DNA of 64,000 bases from Rhodanobacteraceae bacterium (GTDB taxonomy: Bacteria; Pseudomonadota; Gammaproteobacteria; Xanthomonadales; Rhodanobacteraceae): NCBI GenBank assembly GCA_004299705.1, contig SCQS01000034.1:1-64000 (forward strand), given 5' to 3'. Shown piece by piece: positions 15,033 to 23,189 of this stretch; the first letter of the stretch is position 1; each line of letters opens with the position of its first letter. The translations under genes were made by a program, and so were the position numbers. The notes beneath the pieces are model-generated. The model ran no database searches. It was not told where the DNA came from and saw only the letters and a list, made by a program, of their open reading frames with translations.

Positions 15033-16004
15033 ATGATCCCGCTTTCGTTTCTTGACCTGTGTCCGATCGTCGAAGGCGGTTCGGCGGCGCAGACCTTCGT
15101 CAACGCGGTGGATCTTGCACAGCACGCCGAGCGCTGGGGCTTCAAGCGTTACTGGATGGCCGAGCACCACGGCATGTCGGGCATCGGCAGCGCCGCGACG
15201 GCGGTGTTGATCGGCCACGTGGCCGGGGCCACTTCGACGATCCGCGTAGGCGCGGGTGGCGTAATGCTGCCCAACCATTCTCCGTTGGTGATCGCCGAGC
15301 AGTTCGCGACGCTGGACGCGTTGTATCCAGACCGCATCGATCTCGGCCTCGGCCGTGCACCCGGTTCGGACCAGGCGACCATGCGGGCATTGCGCCGCAA
15401 CCTCGGCGCCGATCCCGACGGATTCCCCTACGACGTGCAGGAACTGGCGGCGTATTTCGATGGCACGGCGCCGGTGCACGCGACACCGGGCGCGGGCCAC
15501 GAGGTGCCGATCTGGATTCTCGGCTCCAGCCTGTTCGGCGCGCAACTGGCGGCTGCGTTGGGGCGACCGTATGCATTCGCCTCGCACTTCGCACCTGCGC
15601 AGATGCTGGATGCGATAGCGGTGTACCGCGCGCAGTTCCGCCCGTCGCGCCATCTCGACAAGCCGTATGCGATGCTGGGTTTCAACGTGTTCGCCGCGGA
15701 TACGGATGCTGAGGCACATTACCTTGCGACGTCGTGGCAGCAGGCGTTCGTGGCGCTGCGTTCAGGGCATCCCGGGCGCCTGCCGCCGCCGGTGGAAGGT
15801 TATCTGGAAACCTTGCCGCCGCAGGCGCGCGGCATGCTGGATCACGTGCTCGCGTGCACGGCCATTGGCGCACCCGGCACGATCGCCGCTGCGATCCGGG
15901 CATTCATCGACAAGACGCAGCCCGACGAGCTGATCGTGACCGGCAACATGTACGACCATGCCGCACGCCGGCATTCGCTGGAAATCGTCGCGGAACTGAT
16001 CTGA
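15033..16004 (+). CDS. LLM class flavin-dependent oxidoreductase
   Basis: A 323-residue luciferase-like monooxygenase-fold protein. The start [20 protein letters not shown], the AEHHGM motif, [20 protein letters not shown] and [10 protein letters not shown] are typical of the subgroup that includes YhbW-type proteins. Members use FMNH2 or F420; in this organism FMN is expected. No partner reductase is adjacent. The gene precedes a dienelactone hydrolase-like gene by 61 bp on the same strand, so the two could share a transcript. The substrate is unknown. Confidence 0.87.
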   Translation: MIPLSFLDLCPIVEGGSAAQTFVNAVDLAQHAERWGFKRYWMAEHHGMSGIGSAATAVLIGHVAGATSTIRVGAGGVMLPNHSPLVIAEQFATLDALYPDRIDLGLGRAPGSDQATMRALRRNLGADPDGFPYDVQELAAYFDGTAPVHATPGAGHEVPIWILGSSLFGAQLAAALGRPYAFASHFAPAQMLDAIAVYRAQFRPSRHLDKPYAMLGFNVFAADTDAEAHYLATSWQQAFVALRSGHPGRLPPPVEGYLETLPPQARGMLDHVLACTAIGAPGTIAAAIRAFIDKTQPDELIVTGNMYDHAARRHSLEIVAELI

Positions 16005-16065
16005 GGCATCCACTTTCGCGCGATCACGCGCTGCCCACTTTTCGACTGCTGGAGGAACCCGCGTC

Positions 16066-16803
16066 ATGAAACATGAAACCATCACCATTCGCACCCGCGA
16101 CGGGCAATGCCCGGCGCACGTCTTCACGCCTGATGGCGCGGGCTCGTGGCCTGCGGTGATCGTGTACATGGACGCGTTCGGCATCCGCCCGGCGTTGCTG
16201 CAACTGGGTGAGCGCCTTGCGGGTGGCGGTTACGTGGTACTGGTGCCGGATTTGTTCTATCGCTACGGCGCGTATGGCCCGCTGGATCCGAAACAAGCGT
16301 TCGCCGGCGACTTTCGCGCGATGGTCGGGCCATTGATGGCGACCACGGACAACGCCAAAGCCGCGCGGGATACCGAGGCGTTCCTGGCGTACCTCGATAC
16401 GCGCACCGACGTGGTGGGCGACAAGGTCGGCACGGTCGGCTTCTGCATGGGCGGTGGCATGGCGATCGCCGCCGCGGGTACGTACCCGGACCGTGTGGGT
16501 GCCGCCATCAGTTTCCACGGCGGACGTCTGGCGACGGATGACCCGACCAGCCCGCATTTGCTGGCGCCGAGCATTCGCGCGGAGTTGTACGTCGCGGTTG
16601 CCGACAAGGATGGCAGTTGTCCGCCGGAAATGGTCGAGCGCTTCAAGCGGGCACTGGACGATGCTGGCGTTCGTTACCGCTGTGAGGTTTACAGTGGCGC
16701 TTCGCACGGCTGGATGAAAACCGATTTCCCCGTTTACAACGAAGCGGCGGCGGAACGCGGCTGGTCCGAAATGTTTGCGTTGTTCGGGCGCGCGCTGAAA
16801 TAA
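16066..16803 (+). CDS. Dienelactone hydrolase family protein
   Basis: A 245-residue alpha/beta hydrolase of the DLH family. The nucleophile elbow GFCMGGG carries the family's cysteine, followed by a VADKDGSCPPE acid segment and the catalytic histidine in SGASHGWM. It is expected to hydrolyse dienelactone-like or other cyclic esters in the cytoplasm; the natural substrate is unclear. A GGAGGA ribosome-binding site precedes ATG 16066. It follows the LLM oxidoreductase on the same strand, hinting at a catabolic pair. Confidence 0.88.
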   Translation: MKHETITIRTRDGQCPAHVFTPDGAGSWPAVIVYMDAFGIRPALLQLGERLAGGGYVVLVPDLFYRYGAYGPLDPKQAFAGDFRAMVGPLMATTDNAKAARDTEAFLAYLDTRTDVVGDKVGTVGFCMGGGMAIAAAGTYPDRVGAAISFHGGRLATDDPTSPHLLAPSIRAELYVAVADKDGSCPPEMVERFKRALDDAGVRYRCEVYSGASHGWMKTDFPVYNEAAAERGWSEMFALFGRALK

Positions 16804-16855
16804 ATCGAAGCCTTGCGTGCGGAGAACGAATCCGATCCCGCCCCGACGGTGCCAT

Positions 16856-16872
16856 TTGGCACGTTTCGTGCA
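16856..16872 (+). promoter_or_regulatory. Candidate sigma-54 promoter for the diguanylate cyclase
   Basis: TTGGCACGTTTCGTGCA has the invariant GG and GC of a -24/-12 promoter with 10 nt between them; the -24 box is perfect and the -12 box is GTGCA in place of TTGCA. It would give a leader of about 80 nt before ATG 16964. Confidence 0.45.
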
Positions 16873-16963
16873 CCCGGTGTGAAGAAACACCGGCTGTTGC
16901 GACCCCGCCCCCTCGCAGGTCCGGTCGCATGTGCCGGCCCCCGTTTCCGGGCAGTATTCGCCG

Positions 16964-18046
16964 ATGAATTCGCAAAGCGTCGCAACACCTTCCATCGATT
17001 CATTCAAGCGCGGGATGGTGCTGGTCATCATCGTGCTGGCCCTGCTCAGCACGATCGCCGGATGGATCGCGATGGGTGCACGCGGAATGATGACGCCCGC
17101 GCTCGGCCGGGTCCAGATGATCACGACCCTGCTGCTGCTGGCGTTGCTGATCACGGCCTGGTGGAAGTTGCTGCCGCAGCGCGCGATCGAGTTGGGTTGC
17201 CTGCTGGTTGCGTTTGTCGTCTGCGCGGTGTGCATGGCGTTGGCCATGTACTCGCCCCGCTACGGGGCGGGCCTGCATCTGCAGCCGTTGTATCTGTGGA
17301 TTCCGGTCATCTACGTGTTTGCCTTCACGCTGACCGATCACAAGACCGGCCTGATCCTGTCGCTGGCGATGCTGTTGCTGTTCTTCGGAATCAGCCTGCC
17401 GTATCTCATGCGCGGCAGGGCCGCGACCTATGGCAACCTGACCTTGCAGCTGCATTTCGTCTCCGCGGTGCTGATCGCGGCGCTGTATTTCTTTTCCAGT
17501 TACCAGCATCGCCTCGGACAGGCGCAGCGGACGCTCGAGCAGTTGGCGTACCTTTCGAACACCGATGCCCTGACCGGGTTGTCCAATCGCCGCCACATGG
17601 CTGCGATCATCGCGGGCGAACTCGCCCGTTGCGGCGACGGTCGGGGCGGTTTCGCGATCATGCTGTTCGACATCGACCATTTCAAGGCAATCAACGATCA
17701 GTTGGGCCACGGCGGCGGCGACAAGGTTCTCGCGGCATTGGCTGCGCGCGCGGGCAAGCTATTCCGCGACGGCGACAGCCTGGGGCGCTGGGGCGGCGAC
17801 GAGTTTGTGGCAATTGCGCGAGGTCTCGATGCCGCGGCGGCCGAGCGCATGGCGGAAACGCTGCGCGAGGGCATCGCGACGGAACCCTTGTTCGGACGCT
17901 GCCGCGCCACGATCAGTTGCGGGGTGACGCTGGCCCGCGCTGGCGACAGCCTCGACGGTTTGCTGCAACGGGTCGACGTGGCGTTGTATGCGGCCAAGCG
18001 CGCCGGTCGCGACCGGGTCGAAGGTATCATCCTCAAGGCGTCTTGA
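16964..18046 (+). CDS. Membrane diguanylate cyclase (GGDEF)
   Basis: A 360-residue protein with about six N-terminal membrane segments (roughly residues 15-185) and a GGDEF domain. The active-site GGDEF is at residues 277-281 and an inhibitory RxxD site (RDGD) stands five residues before it, so the enzyme should make c-di-GMP and be product-inhibited. The membrane part is not one I can name and is presumably the sensor. ATG 16964 is preferred over an in-frame GTG 33 bp upstream. A sigma-54-like promoter at 16856-16872 may control it. Confidence 0.87.
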   Translation: MNSQSVATPSIDSFKRGMVLVIIVLALLSTIAGWIAMGARGMMTPALGRVQMITTLLLLALLITAWWKLLPQRAIELGCLLVAFVVCAVCMALAMYSPRYGAGLHLQPLYLWIPVIYVFAFTLTDHKTGLILSLAMLLLFFGISLPYLMRGRAATYGNLTLQLHFVSAVLIAALYFFSSYQHRLGQAQRTLEQLAYLSNTDALTGLSNRRHMAAIIAGELARCGDGRGGFAIMLFDIDHFKAINDQLGHGGGDKVLAALAARAGKLFRDGDSLGRWGGDEFVAIARGLDAAAAERMAETLREGIATEPLFGRCRATISCGVTLARAGDSLDGLLQRVDVALYAAKRAGRDRVEGIILKAS

Positions 18047-18095
18047 CGGGCAAGCCGCTTGCGTCGAGAACGGTTCAAAGCGTGCCGCAAACGAA

Positions 18096-18995
18096 CTACA
18101 TGGTTTCGCCGCCATTTCGCTTGCGCGCGAACAATCCACGTATGCGGCGGACGGTTGGGCCGGCGTGGCCGCGCATCCGCGCATTGAAACTGCCCGGGAT
18201 CGGCTGGTGGGAACGCCGTATCCAGTATCCGCCCGATTCCGGCACCAGCCGGTGGCCCATCGCCCGGCAGTCGGATTCCGAAAAATAGTGGAACACGATG
18301 CTGCGCCGGGTGCGCCCGTGCTCGGCAATCGGGTTGCCGCCATGCAGCAATTGCGCGTTCCAGATGAATGCATCGCCCTTGTTGGGCTGGAACAGTTCGC
18401 TGTGCAAGCCGTGCTGTTGCACTTGCGTTTGCATCCAGGCGCTCCAGGCGCCCATTTCCTCGGGAATGTAGTGGCGCGCGCCGTTGGAAAAAACGTACGG
18501 ATCAATTTTGTGGCTGCCCGGCCAATACCGCAGCAAGCCTGATTCCGGCGTACAGTCTTCCAGCGCCACCCAGACCGCGACCAGATGGGTCGGCGTGCGT
18601 GGCGTCATGAACAGCGAATCGACGTGGTCGGCTTGCTCGGTGCCATATTCCAGACTCAGCGAATTGCACAACGCGGGCCGTTCACCCAGGAGCTGTTGCA
18701 GCAAGGCAGCCATGCGATCGTCGAGCGCCAGCCGGCGAACCGAAGCCTGCTCCAGGTACAGGTCATTGACCTTGAAACGATGCGACGCGCGCGCGTCCGT
18801 GGGCACGTCGCGCAGGCGCATCCGTCGGTCGACATCCATGTCGTCCACGGTGACGCGGGCGTGACCGTCGCGCCAAATTGCGCGATAGTCCGCGAGCACG
18901 GCATCGACCTCTGCGTCGTTGCAGAACGACGGTAGCGCAAGCACGCCGCGCGCATCCCATTCCGCCATGGCGTCATGTAGTTGCTGTCCGTCCAT
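18096..18995 (-). CDS. Phytanoyl-CoA dioxygenase (PhyH) family protein
   Basis: A 299-residue Fe(II)/2-oxoglutarate-dependent dioxygenase-like protein. The iron facial triad is visible as HVD (in DHVDSLF) and the distal histidine of LLHGGNP, and RRSIVFHYF supplies the likely 2-oxoglutarate arginine. The last 40 residues are basic and probably disordered. The hydroxylation substrate is unknown; bacterial PhyH proteins act on lipids, amino acids and secondary metabolites. It is transcribed alone and faces away from the MpaB-like gene, with 115 bp between the start codons. Confidence 0.85.
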   Translation of the reverse strand: MDGQQLHDAMAEWDARGVLALPSFCNDAEVDAVLADYRAIWRDGHARVTVDDMDVDRRMRLRDVPTDARASHRFKVNDLYLEQASVRRLALDDRMAALLQQLLGERPALCNSLSLEYGTEQADHVDSLFMTPRTPTHLVAVWVALEDCTPESGLLRYWPGSHKIDPYVFSNGARHYIPEEMGAWSAWMQTQVQQHGLHSELFQPNKGDAFIWNAQLLHGGNPIAEHGRTRRSIVFHYFSESDCRAMGHRLVPESGGYWIRRSHQPIPGSFNARMRGHAGPTVRRIRGLFARKRNGGETM

Positions 18996-19110
18996 GCTTC
19001 ACCCCAGTGTGCCGGCGAACGTTGCAGGACGATTCTACTGCGGTGCGGTGGACCAGCAGTTCCGCCTTTGCGTATGGGTCGTGTGCCTGCCATCGGCGTA
19101 AAGTTGCAGC

Positions 19111-20109
19111 ATGCGCGATCCCGACGACATGACACTCGATGGCCGCGCGCCGCACCGCGACGGGTATTCCCGGCATCCACGCTTGCCTGGCTTGAAACTG
19201 TTGCCGCGCCCCATGCGCCGGCACTTGCGACGCGAGGTGCTGGCGGTGCTGAGTCGTGACGCGCCGGCGCCGGACTACGACATGCCGCTGGGCGACCCCG
19301 GCCTGTTCGGGCCGGGCAGCGTGACCTGGAAAATCCACGCGGATTTTCCTTCGATGATGGTGGGCGGGCTGGCGTCGCTGATGTTGCAGGCGCTGCATCC
19401 GCTGGCGCTGGCGGGGGTGTGGGACCATTCCAGTTTTCGCACCGATACGCTCGGCCGGTTGCGCAACACTTCCGCGTTCGTCGGACGCACGACCTACGCA
19501 CCGCGCGTGCCGGCGGAAGCGGCAATCGAGCGTGTTCTCTCGATCCACCACGCTGTACGCGGCACGACGCCGGATGGACGCGCGTACAGCGCGGACGATC
19601 CGCATTTGCTGACCTGGGTGCATTGCGCCGAGTGCTGGTGCTTCCTGCGTGCGTACGAGGCGTATTGCGGCGTGCGGATTCCGCCGGGACTGCAGGATCG
19701 TTACCTGGCCGAGGTCGCGCGGATCGCCGAAGCGCTGGGCGCGCGCGGGGTTCCGAAATCGGTAGCGCAACTCGACGCCTTCTTCGCCACGGTGCAGCCG
19801 GAATTGGCGTTCGATGCGCGTACCCGCGACACGCTGGAAATCCTGGGCTCGATCCGCCTGCCCATTCCGTTCGCCGGTTTCAGCCGCGACCTGTTCCTGG
19901 GTGCCGCGGCGGCGTTGCTTCCGGAATGGGCACTCGACTTGATGGGACGTTCCCGCTTGCGGCGTTGGCGCGACCACGGCGCTGCGCATGCATTGCGGTT
20001 GGTGGCGCCCAGCGTGCGCGACGCGATGGCGGAAGGCGGCCTTGCCTGGCGTGCGTGCCGGCGCACCGGCGCGGATTACGCGGCGCTGTTCAAGTGGACC
20101 GACGCGTGA
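19111..20109 (+). CDS. MpaB-like oxygenase (DUF2236 family)
   Basis: A 332-residue protein of the oxygenase MpaB/latex-clearing-protein-like family: GDPGLFGPGSVTWKIHADFP, LMLQALHPLALAGVWDHSSF with the family histidine, LRNTSAFVGRTTY, and the WVHCAECWCFL segment. Relatives are heme b enzymes of oxidative cleavage or of fungal mycophenolate synthesis. No signal peptide is seen. The start is ATG 19111; ATG 19129 is an alternative. No pathway partner is adjacent. Confidence 0.82.
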   Translation: MRDPDDMTLDGRAPHRDGYSRHPRLPGLKLLPRPMRRHLRREVLAVLSRDAPAPDYDMPLGDPGLFGPGSVTWKIHADFPSMMVGGLASLMLQALHPLALAGVWDHSSFRTDTLGRLRNTSAFVGRTTYAPRVPAEAAIERVLSIHHAVRGTTPDGRAYSADDPHLLTWVHCAECWCFLRAYEAYCGVRIPPGLQDRYLAEVARIAEALGARGVPKSVAQLDAFFATVQPELAFDARTRDTLEILGSIRLPIPFAGFSRDLFLGAAAALLPEWALDLMGRSRLRRWRDHGAAHALRLVAPSVRDAMAEGGLAWRACRRTGADYAALFKWTDA

Positions 20110-20171
20110 TGATGAGTACGCAGCCCTGCGCCGCAAACCATGGCCGGACACATTGCATCTGCTTCGTGACA

Positions 20172-20208
20172 GGCAAGACGAGCCGCCTGTCGGCGACTCG
20201 TCTTGCCA
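20172..20208 (-). terminator. Hairpin downstream of PEP-CTERM gene 1
   Basis: An 11-bp perfect stem (GGCAAGACGAG / CTCGTCTTGCC) lies 4 bp beyond the gene's stop. There is no T-tract, so it may stabilise the 3' end rather than act as a classical terminator. Confidence 0.6.
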
Positions 20209-20212
20209 TGGT

Positions 20213-20962
20213 TCACACGGCGATGCGCGCTCTTTTCTTTTCGACCGACCGACGCCACGCGAACAGGCCGAGCATGGCAGCGCCGAACAGCCACAGGAGA
20301 TCGGGCTCCGGCACCGACGCGGTGGCAAACGGCGGTCCCGGCAAAACCGCGTAGCCGCCGTCGGAGGTCAATTCCAAGACCGCCATGCCATAGGTAAGCC
20401 CGCCGGATCCTGGCCCAAAGAAGTCAGGTGGAACCACTCCGAAACTCCACAGGTCCAGGAAGCCGCCGTTGCTGAGCGAAAACATCACGCCGTAAGGGTC
20501 GAGGAAGCCACCGAAGAATGGGTAATCCCAGCAGGTCTGCGGCGAGCCATCGGCGTAAAAAAGATCGTCGTACGTGATCACGCCATTGTCCTGCGCCGAG
20601 GTGCCGGACGCGGCAAGCTGGCTGAAGCTCGCCGGGAATGGCAACATACCGGGTTGCCATGTGCCATCGGCGACATCGAAAGGCGTGGCGAAATTGCGTG
20701 CCCGCACCCCGGTGATCGATACCGTGCCGAAGGCCGAGTTTGAAAAGCTGCCGCTGGCGCCCATGACGAGTTGAGCTCCGGACGGATCGCCTGCCGTGGT
20801 ATCGGGCACGACATTCAGTAAAGCATGTCCGGTGCCGCCTGCTCCATTGAAGCCGATTTCGACCGGGTTGGCACGGGCATTGGGCGCCAGCAGAAACGCT
20901 GCAAGCATCGCGCCGGCCGCCAGGATTCCGGTTTGGGTCAACAGCCGCTTCTTCGTGTTCAT
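20213..20962 (-). CDS. PEP-CTERM sorting domain protein 1
   Basis: A 249-residue secreted protein: a signal peptide (basic MNTKKRLL, then hydrophobic, cleavage near ARANP), a beta-rich mature domain, and a C-terminal exosortase signal with VPEP, a membrane helix (LLWLFGAAMLGLFA) and a basic WRRSVEKKR tail. Exosortase is expected to cleave and anchor or release it at the cell surface, usually with exopolysaccharide. ATG 20962 has a GGAGG site 7 nt upstream. It is a paralogue of the gene at 21539-22267 and has its own sigma-54 promoter (21031-21048). No exosortase gene is in the window. Confidence 0.9.
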   Translation of the reverse strand: MNTKKRLLTQTGILAAGAMLAAFLLAPNARANPVEIGFNGAGGTGHALLNVVPDTTAGDPSGAQLVMGASGSFSNSAFGTVSITGVRARNFATPFDVADGTWQPGMLPFPASFSQLAASGTSAQDNGVITYDDLFYADGSPQTCWDYPFFGGFLDPYGVMFSLSNGGFLDLWSFGVVPPDFFGPGSGGLTYGMAVLELTSDGGYAVLPGPPFATASVPEPDLLWLFGAAMLGLFAWRRSVEKKRARIAV

Positions 20963-21030
20963 CGCACAACCTCCACTTTGCACATGGGGCAGGGCAAGCC
21001 GCTCTGCGGGCACTCTCGGGCGGACAGAGA

Positions 21031-21048
21031 AGCATTACGCGTGCCAAA
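21031..21048 (-). promoter_or_regulatory. Sigma-54 promoter of PEP-CTERM gene 1
   Basis: On the minus strand the sequence reads TTTGGCACGCGTAATGCT: a perfect -24 TTGGCACG, 10 nt between the invariant GG and GC, and TGCT at -12. The predicted start site is near 21021, giving a leader of about 59 nt. Confidence 0.85.
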
Positions 21049-21096
21049 TCGCAGGTGGTTGATTCTCCTAAAACTTTCTTGGGCCGCAGAGATGAA

Positions 21097-21114
21097 TTTG
21101 TAAAGTTTGTCTAC
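21097..21114 (-). promoter_or_regulatory. Upstream element C (GTAAAG..TGTC.AC)
   Basis: TTTGTAAAGTTTGTCTAC on the plus strand, 49 bp upstream of the sigma-54 promoter of PEP-CTERM gene 1. It matches the 15-nt consensus of sites A, B and D except for one base (T for G near the end). Confidence 0.65.
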
Positions 21115-21299
21115 GTCGAGCGACGTGGGTTCGCCCGCGGACGAAACGCGTGGCCTGGGTTCGGGCTTCCTGAACGGTGTCATCTCCACACTGCTTATGA
21201 GCGCGGAACCCTGTCCTGACGCGGGCTTCCTCTCGAAAGAACGGCGAAGTCGCAGGCTGTCGGCGTGCGACAAAAACCGCGCAACGCGCAGCGGCCCGT

Positions 21300-21317
21300 T
21301 GCGTAAAGAATGTCGAC
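21300..21317 (-). promoter_or_regulatory. Upstream element D
   Basis: GTAAAGAATGTCGAC at 21303-21317 matches the same consensus, about 250 bp upstream of the sigma-54 promoter of gene 1, still a workable distance for an enhancer-binding activator. Confidence 0.55.
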
Positions 21318-21496
21318 GCAGAAGCGGCAGCCTGTGCGTTGAAGGGGTGGGTCGACTGCTCGGCAGGTACGGCGCATGTCCATTGCACGCTGGCGGGCGT
21401 TGCGAAGCCAGCACGAAACACCCGGCCTCGCGTCTGGACATCCCCATCGAGTGGGGCGAGACCCACTGGGTCGATGCTTGATGGCGGGTGCTTGAA

Positions 21497-21533
21497 GGCA
21501 GGGCGAGCCGCCATGTCGGCGGCCCGCCCTGCC
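21497..21533 (-). terminator. Hairpin downstream of PEP-CTERM gene 2
   Basis: Outer stem GGCAGGGCG / CGCCCTGCC and inner stem GCCGCC / GGCGGC lie 5 bp beyond the stop of the gene. The layout parallels 20172-20208 after gene 1, and there is likewise no T-tract. Confidence 0.6.
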
Positions 21534-21538
21534 ATGAT

Positions 21539-22267
21539 TCAGCCAGCGATGCGCGCCCTTTTCTTTTCGACCGACCGACGCCACGCGAACAGACCCAGCA
21601 CGCCGGCGCCGAACAGCCAGAAGAAATCCGGTTCGGGAATGGATGCGGTGGCGAACGGCGGGGCGCCCAGTACCTCGTAACCGCCGGCGCCGTTCGGCTG
21701 GATCACTTTCAGCCCGTAGGTGAGGCCGCTTACGAATGGCGGCAATTCCTCCGCCGCGGGGTCGACGACCCCGAAACTCCAAAGATCCACGAAATCGCCG
21801 TTGTCGAGAGCGAACATCACGCCCATGAGATCCAGGAATCCGCCGGAAAACGGCCAGACGAGATCTCCATTCACATAGCAGATCAAAGGCGATCCGGTCG
21901 GGTAGAACAGGTTGTCGTAGCTGACTCCGTCGTGGTCTCCGTAGCCCGGGATCGGAAACAGGCTGTAGCTGTAAGGCAGTACTTCACCGGCTGCCGTGGT
22001 GGGATCGAGACCCCGCACCCCCGTGATTGCCACGCCGTTGAACATGCCGCTGGCACCCGTGATCGCCATGGGCGAGTGGTCGGGATTCACTTCATCGCCG
22101 GCATGGGGCGCCCCGAGCGTGAGGTCGGCATAGCCGCTGCCCGGTGCCCCGCTGAAGTGGATCCTGACCACGCTGGCGCCGGCATTGGCTGTGAACGCAC
22201 ACGCGACCAATGCCGCGAACGCCGTGCAAAGCCAGGTCTTGATGGTTGATGGAGTCCTCGCTTTCAT
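21539..22267 (-). CDS. PEP-CTERM sorting domain protein 2
   Basis: A 242-residue secreted protein with a signal peptide (MKARTPSTIKTWLCTAFAAL, cleavage near NAGAS), a mature domain resembling gene 1, and a C-terminal sorting signal: IPEP, a membrane helix (FFWLFGAGVLGLFA) and WRRSVEKKR. The final 20 or so codons are almost identical at DNA level to those of gene 1 (21546-21604 versus 20217-20275), indicating recent duplication or conversion. It is controlled by its own sigma-54 promoter at 22351-22368 with two upstream elements. The function of the mature part is unknown. Confidence 0.9.
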   Translation of the reverse strand: MKARTPSTIKTWLCTAFAALVACAFTANAGASVVRIHFSGAPGSGYADLTLGAPHAGDEVNPDHSPMAITGASGMFNGVAITGVRGLDPTTAAGEVLPYSYSLFPIPGYGDHDGVSYDNLFYPTGSPLICYVNGDLVWPFSGGFLDLMGVMFALDNGDFVDLWSFGVVDPAAEELPPFVSGLTYGLKVIQPNGAGGYEVLGAPPFATASIPEPDFFWLFGAGVLGLFAWRRSVEKKRARIAG

Positions 22268-22350
22268 TGCTGCAACCTCCCCGTGGAACTTGAAAAGCCC
22301 CTGTGCCTGCCTTTCGGTTACCTTTCGTGAACCTTTCGGCAGGACTGGAA

Positions 22351-22368
22351 AAGCAATTCATGTGCCAT
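22351..22368 (-). promoter_or_regulatory. Sigma-54 promoter of PEP-CTERM gene 2
   Basis: On the minus strand it reads ATGGCACATGAATTGCTT: TGGCAC at -24, 10 nt between GG and GC, and a perfect TTGCTT at -12. The predicted start site is near 22341, about 74 nt before the ATG. Confidence 0.88.
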
Positions 22369-22429
22369 GCGAGCAGGCGGCTCGTTTTTGCCCTGAATCG
22401 AACGTGGCCCATGGGTTCGGACACGGGGT

Positions 22430-22447
22430 TTTGTAAGAATTGTCGAC
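22430..22447 (-). promoter_or_regulatory. Upstream element A
   Basis: TTTGTAAGAATTGTCGAC on the plus strand, about 60 bp upstream of the sigma-54 promoter of gene 2. Together with element B it forms a direct repeat that also shares a flanking GGACAC (22419 and 22461). Confidence 0.7.
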
Positions 22448-22471
22448 GCTGTTTCGGCTTGGACACTGATT

Positions 22472-22489
22472 TTTGTAAAGGTTGTCGAC
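22472..22489 (-). promoter_or_regulatory. Upstream element B
   Basis: TTTGTAAAGGTTGTCGAC, 42 bp (four helical turns) from element A, which would place two activator dimers on the same DNA face. Confidence 0.7.
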
Positions 22490-22664
22490 TCCCTTGCGGG
22501 CTGCTGTAGGCGTGGCGGATGTACCGAAATACGAGAATGCGCGTGGCGCGAACAGGTCTGCGCGTTTCCGGTCAAGCGCAACGCGGGTGAAGGCGCCGGC
22601 CGGTCTGGACACGCCCGTCTGGTCGGGCGAGACTTCGCCCGATCTTTGACGCAAGGAATTCGTC

Positions 22665-23063
22665 GTGCCCCATTTGCCCGATCTCGTGGTGTTGCTGACC
22701 GTGTTGTTGTTGCTCGCCGTGACCACCGTGACCGGGCGGGCGCGCGGCAAGTACGGCATCAAGGCGCCCGCCGTCAGCGGTCACCCGATGTTCGAGCGTG
22801 CGTACCGGGTTCAGATGAATACGCTCGAGCACACGCTGATGTTCCTGCCAGCGTTGTGGCTGGCGGCGCGTTGGGGCAATCCCACCTGGGCGGGAATCCT
22901 GGGGCTGGTGTGGATCGTCGGGCGCGCCTGGTACATCCCCGCGTACCTGCGCGATCCGGCTGCGCGGGGAAAACCGTTCGCGCTGGCCGGGTTCGCCTTG
23001 ATCCTGCTGATCGTGTTGGCGGCCTTGGGTGTGATTCGCCTGTTCCTGTTGCAGCCGCTGTGA
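22665..23063 (+). CDS. MAPEG family membrane protein
   Basis: A 132-residue protein with four hydrophobic segments and the MAPEG hallmark FERAYRVQMNTLEH, with the R-x-x-x-N-x-x-E pattern in the second half of helix 2. MAPEG proteins include glutathione-dependent transferases and peroxidases acting on lipids in the membrane; the bacterial role is unclear. The start is GTG 22665, giving the MPHLPDLVVLL N-terminus; no ATG is suitably placed. It is divergent from PEP-CTERM gene 2. Confidence 0.85.
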   Translation: MPHLPDLVVLLTVLLLLAVTTVTGRARGKYGIKAPAVSGHPMFERAYRVQMNTLEHTLMFLPALWLAARWGNPTWAGILGLVWIVGRAWYIPAYLRDPAARGKPFALAGFALILLIVLAALGVIRLFLLQPL

Positions 23064-23189
23064 TCGCTTCGATCCGTCGGAAGCGCGGCGGACAGCGCGA
23101 GCGTGCACAGACCAACCTCTGAACAAGGCTGTTTTCAGTTCGTGTGACGTCTCGGATCACGAACCAGGCAAAGCAAAATCCAAACATCT

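Larger units (their letters stand above)
20963..21538. other. Regulatory region upstream of PEP-CTERM gene 1
   Basis: 576 bp without a convincing gene. It contains the sigma-54 promoter (21031-21048), two upstream elements (21097-21114, 21300-21317) and the 3' hairpin of PEP-CTERM gene 2 (21497-21533). An open frame on the plus strand at 21107-21481 lacks any recognisable features. Confidence 0.6.
22268..22664. other. Regulatory region upstream of PEP-CTERM gene 2
   Basis: 397 bp without a gene, containing the sigma-54 promoter (22351-22368) and upstream elements A and B (22430-22447, 22472-22489). No further structure was recognised before the MAPEG start at 22665. Confidence 0.6.

Noticed and set aside
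21107-21481. Plus-strand open frame between the PEP-CTERM genes as a gene
   Set aside because: It crosses an upstream activator element and regulatory DNA, lacks a ribosome-binding site and has no recognisable protein features.
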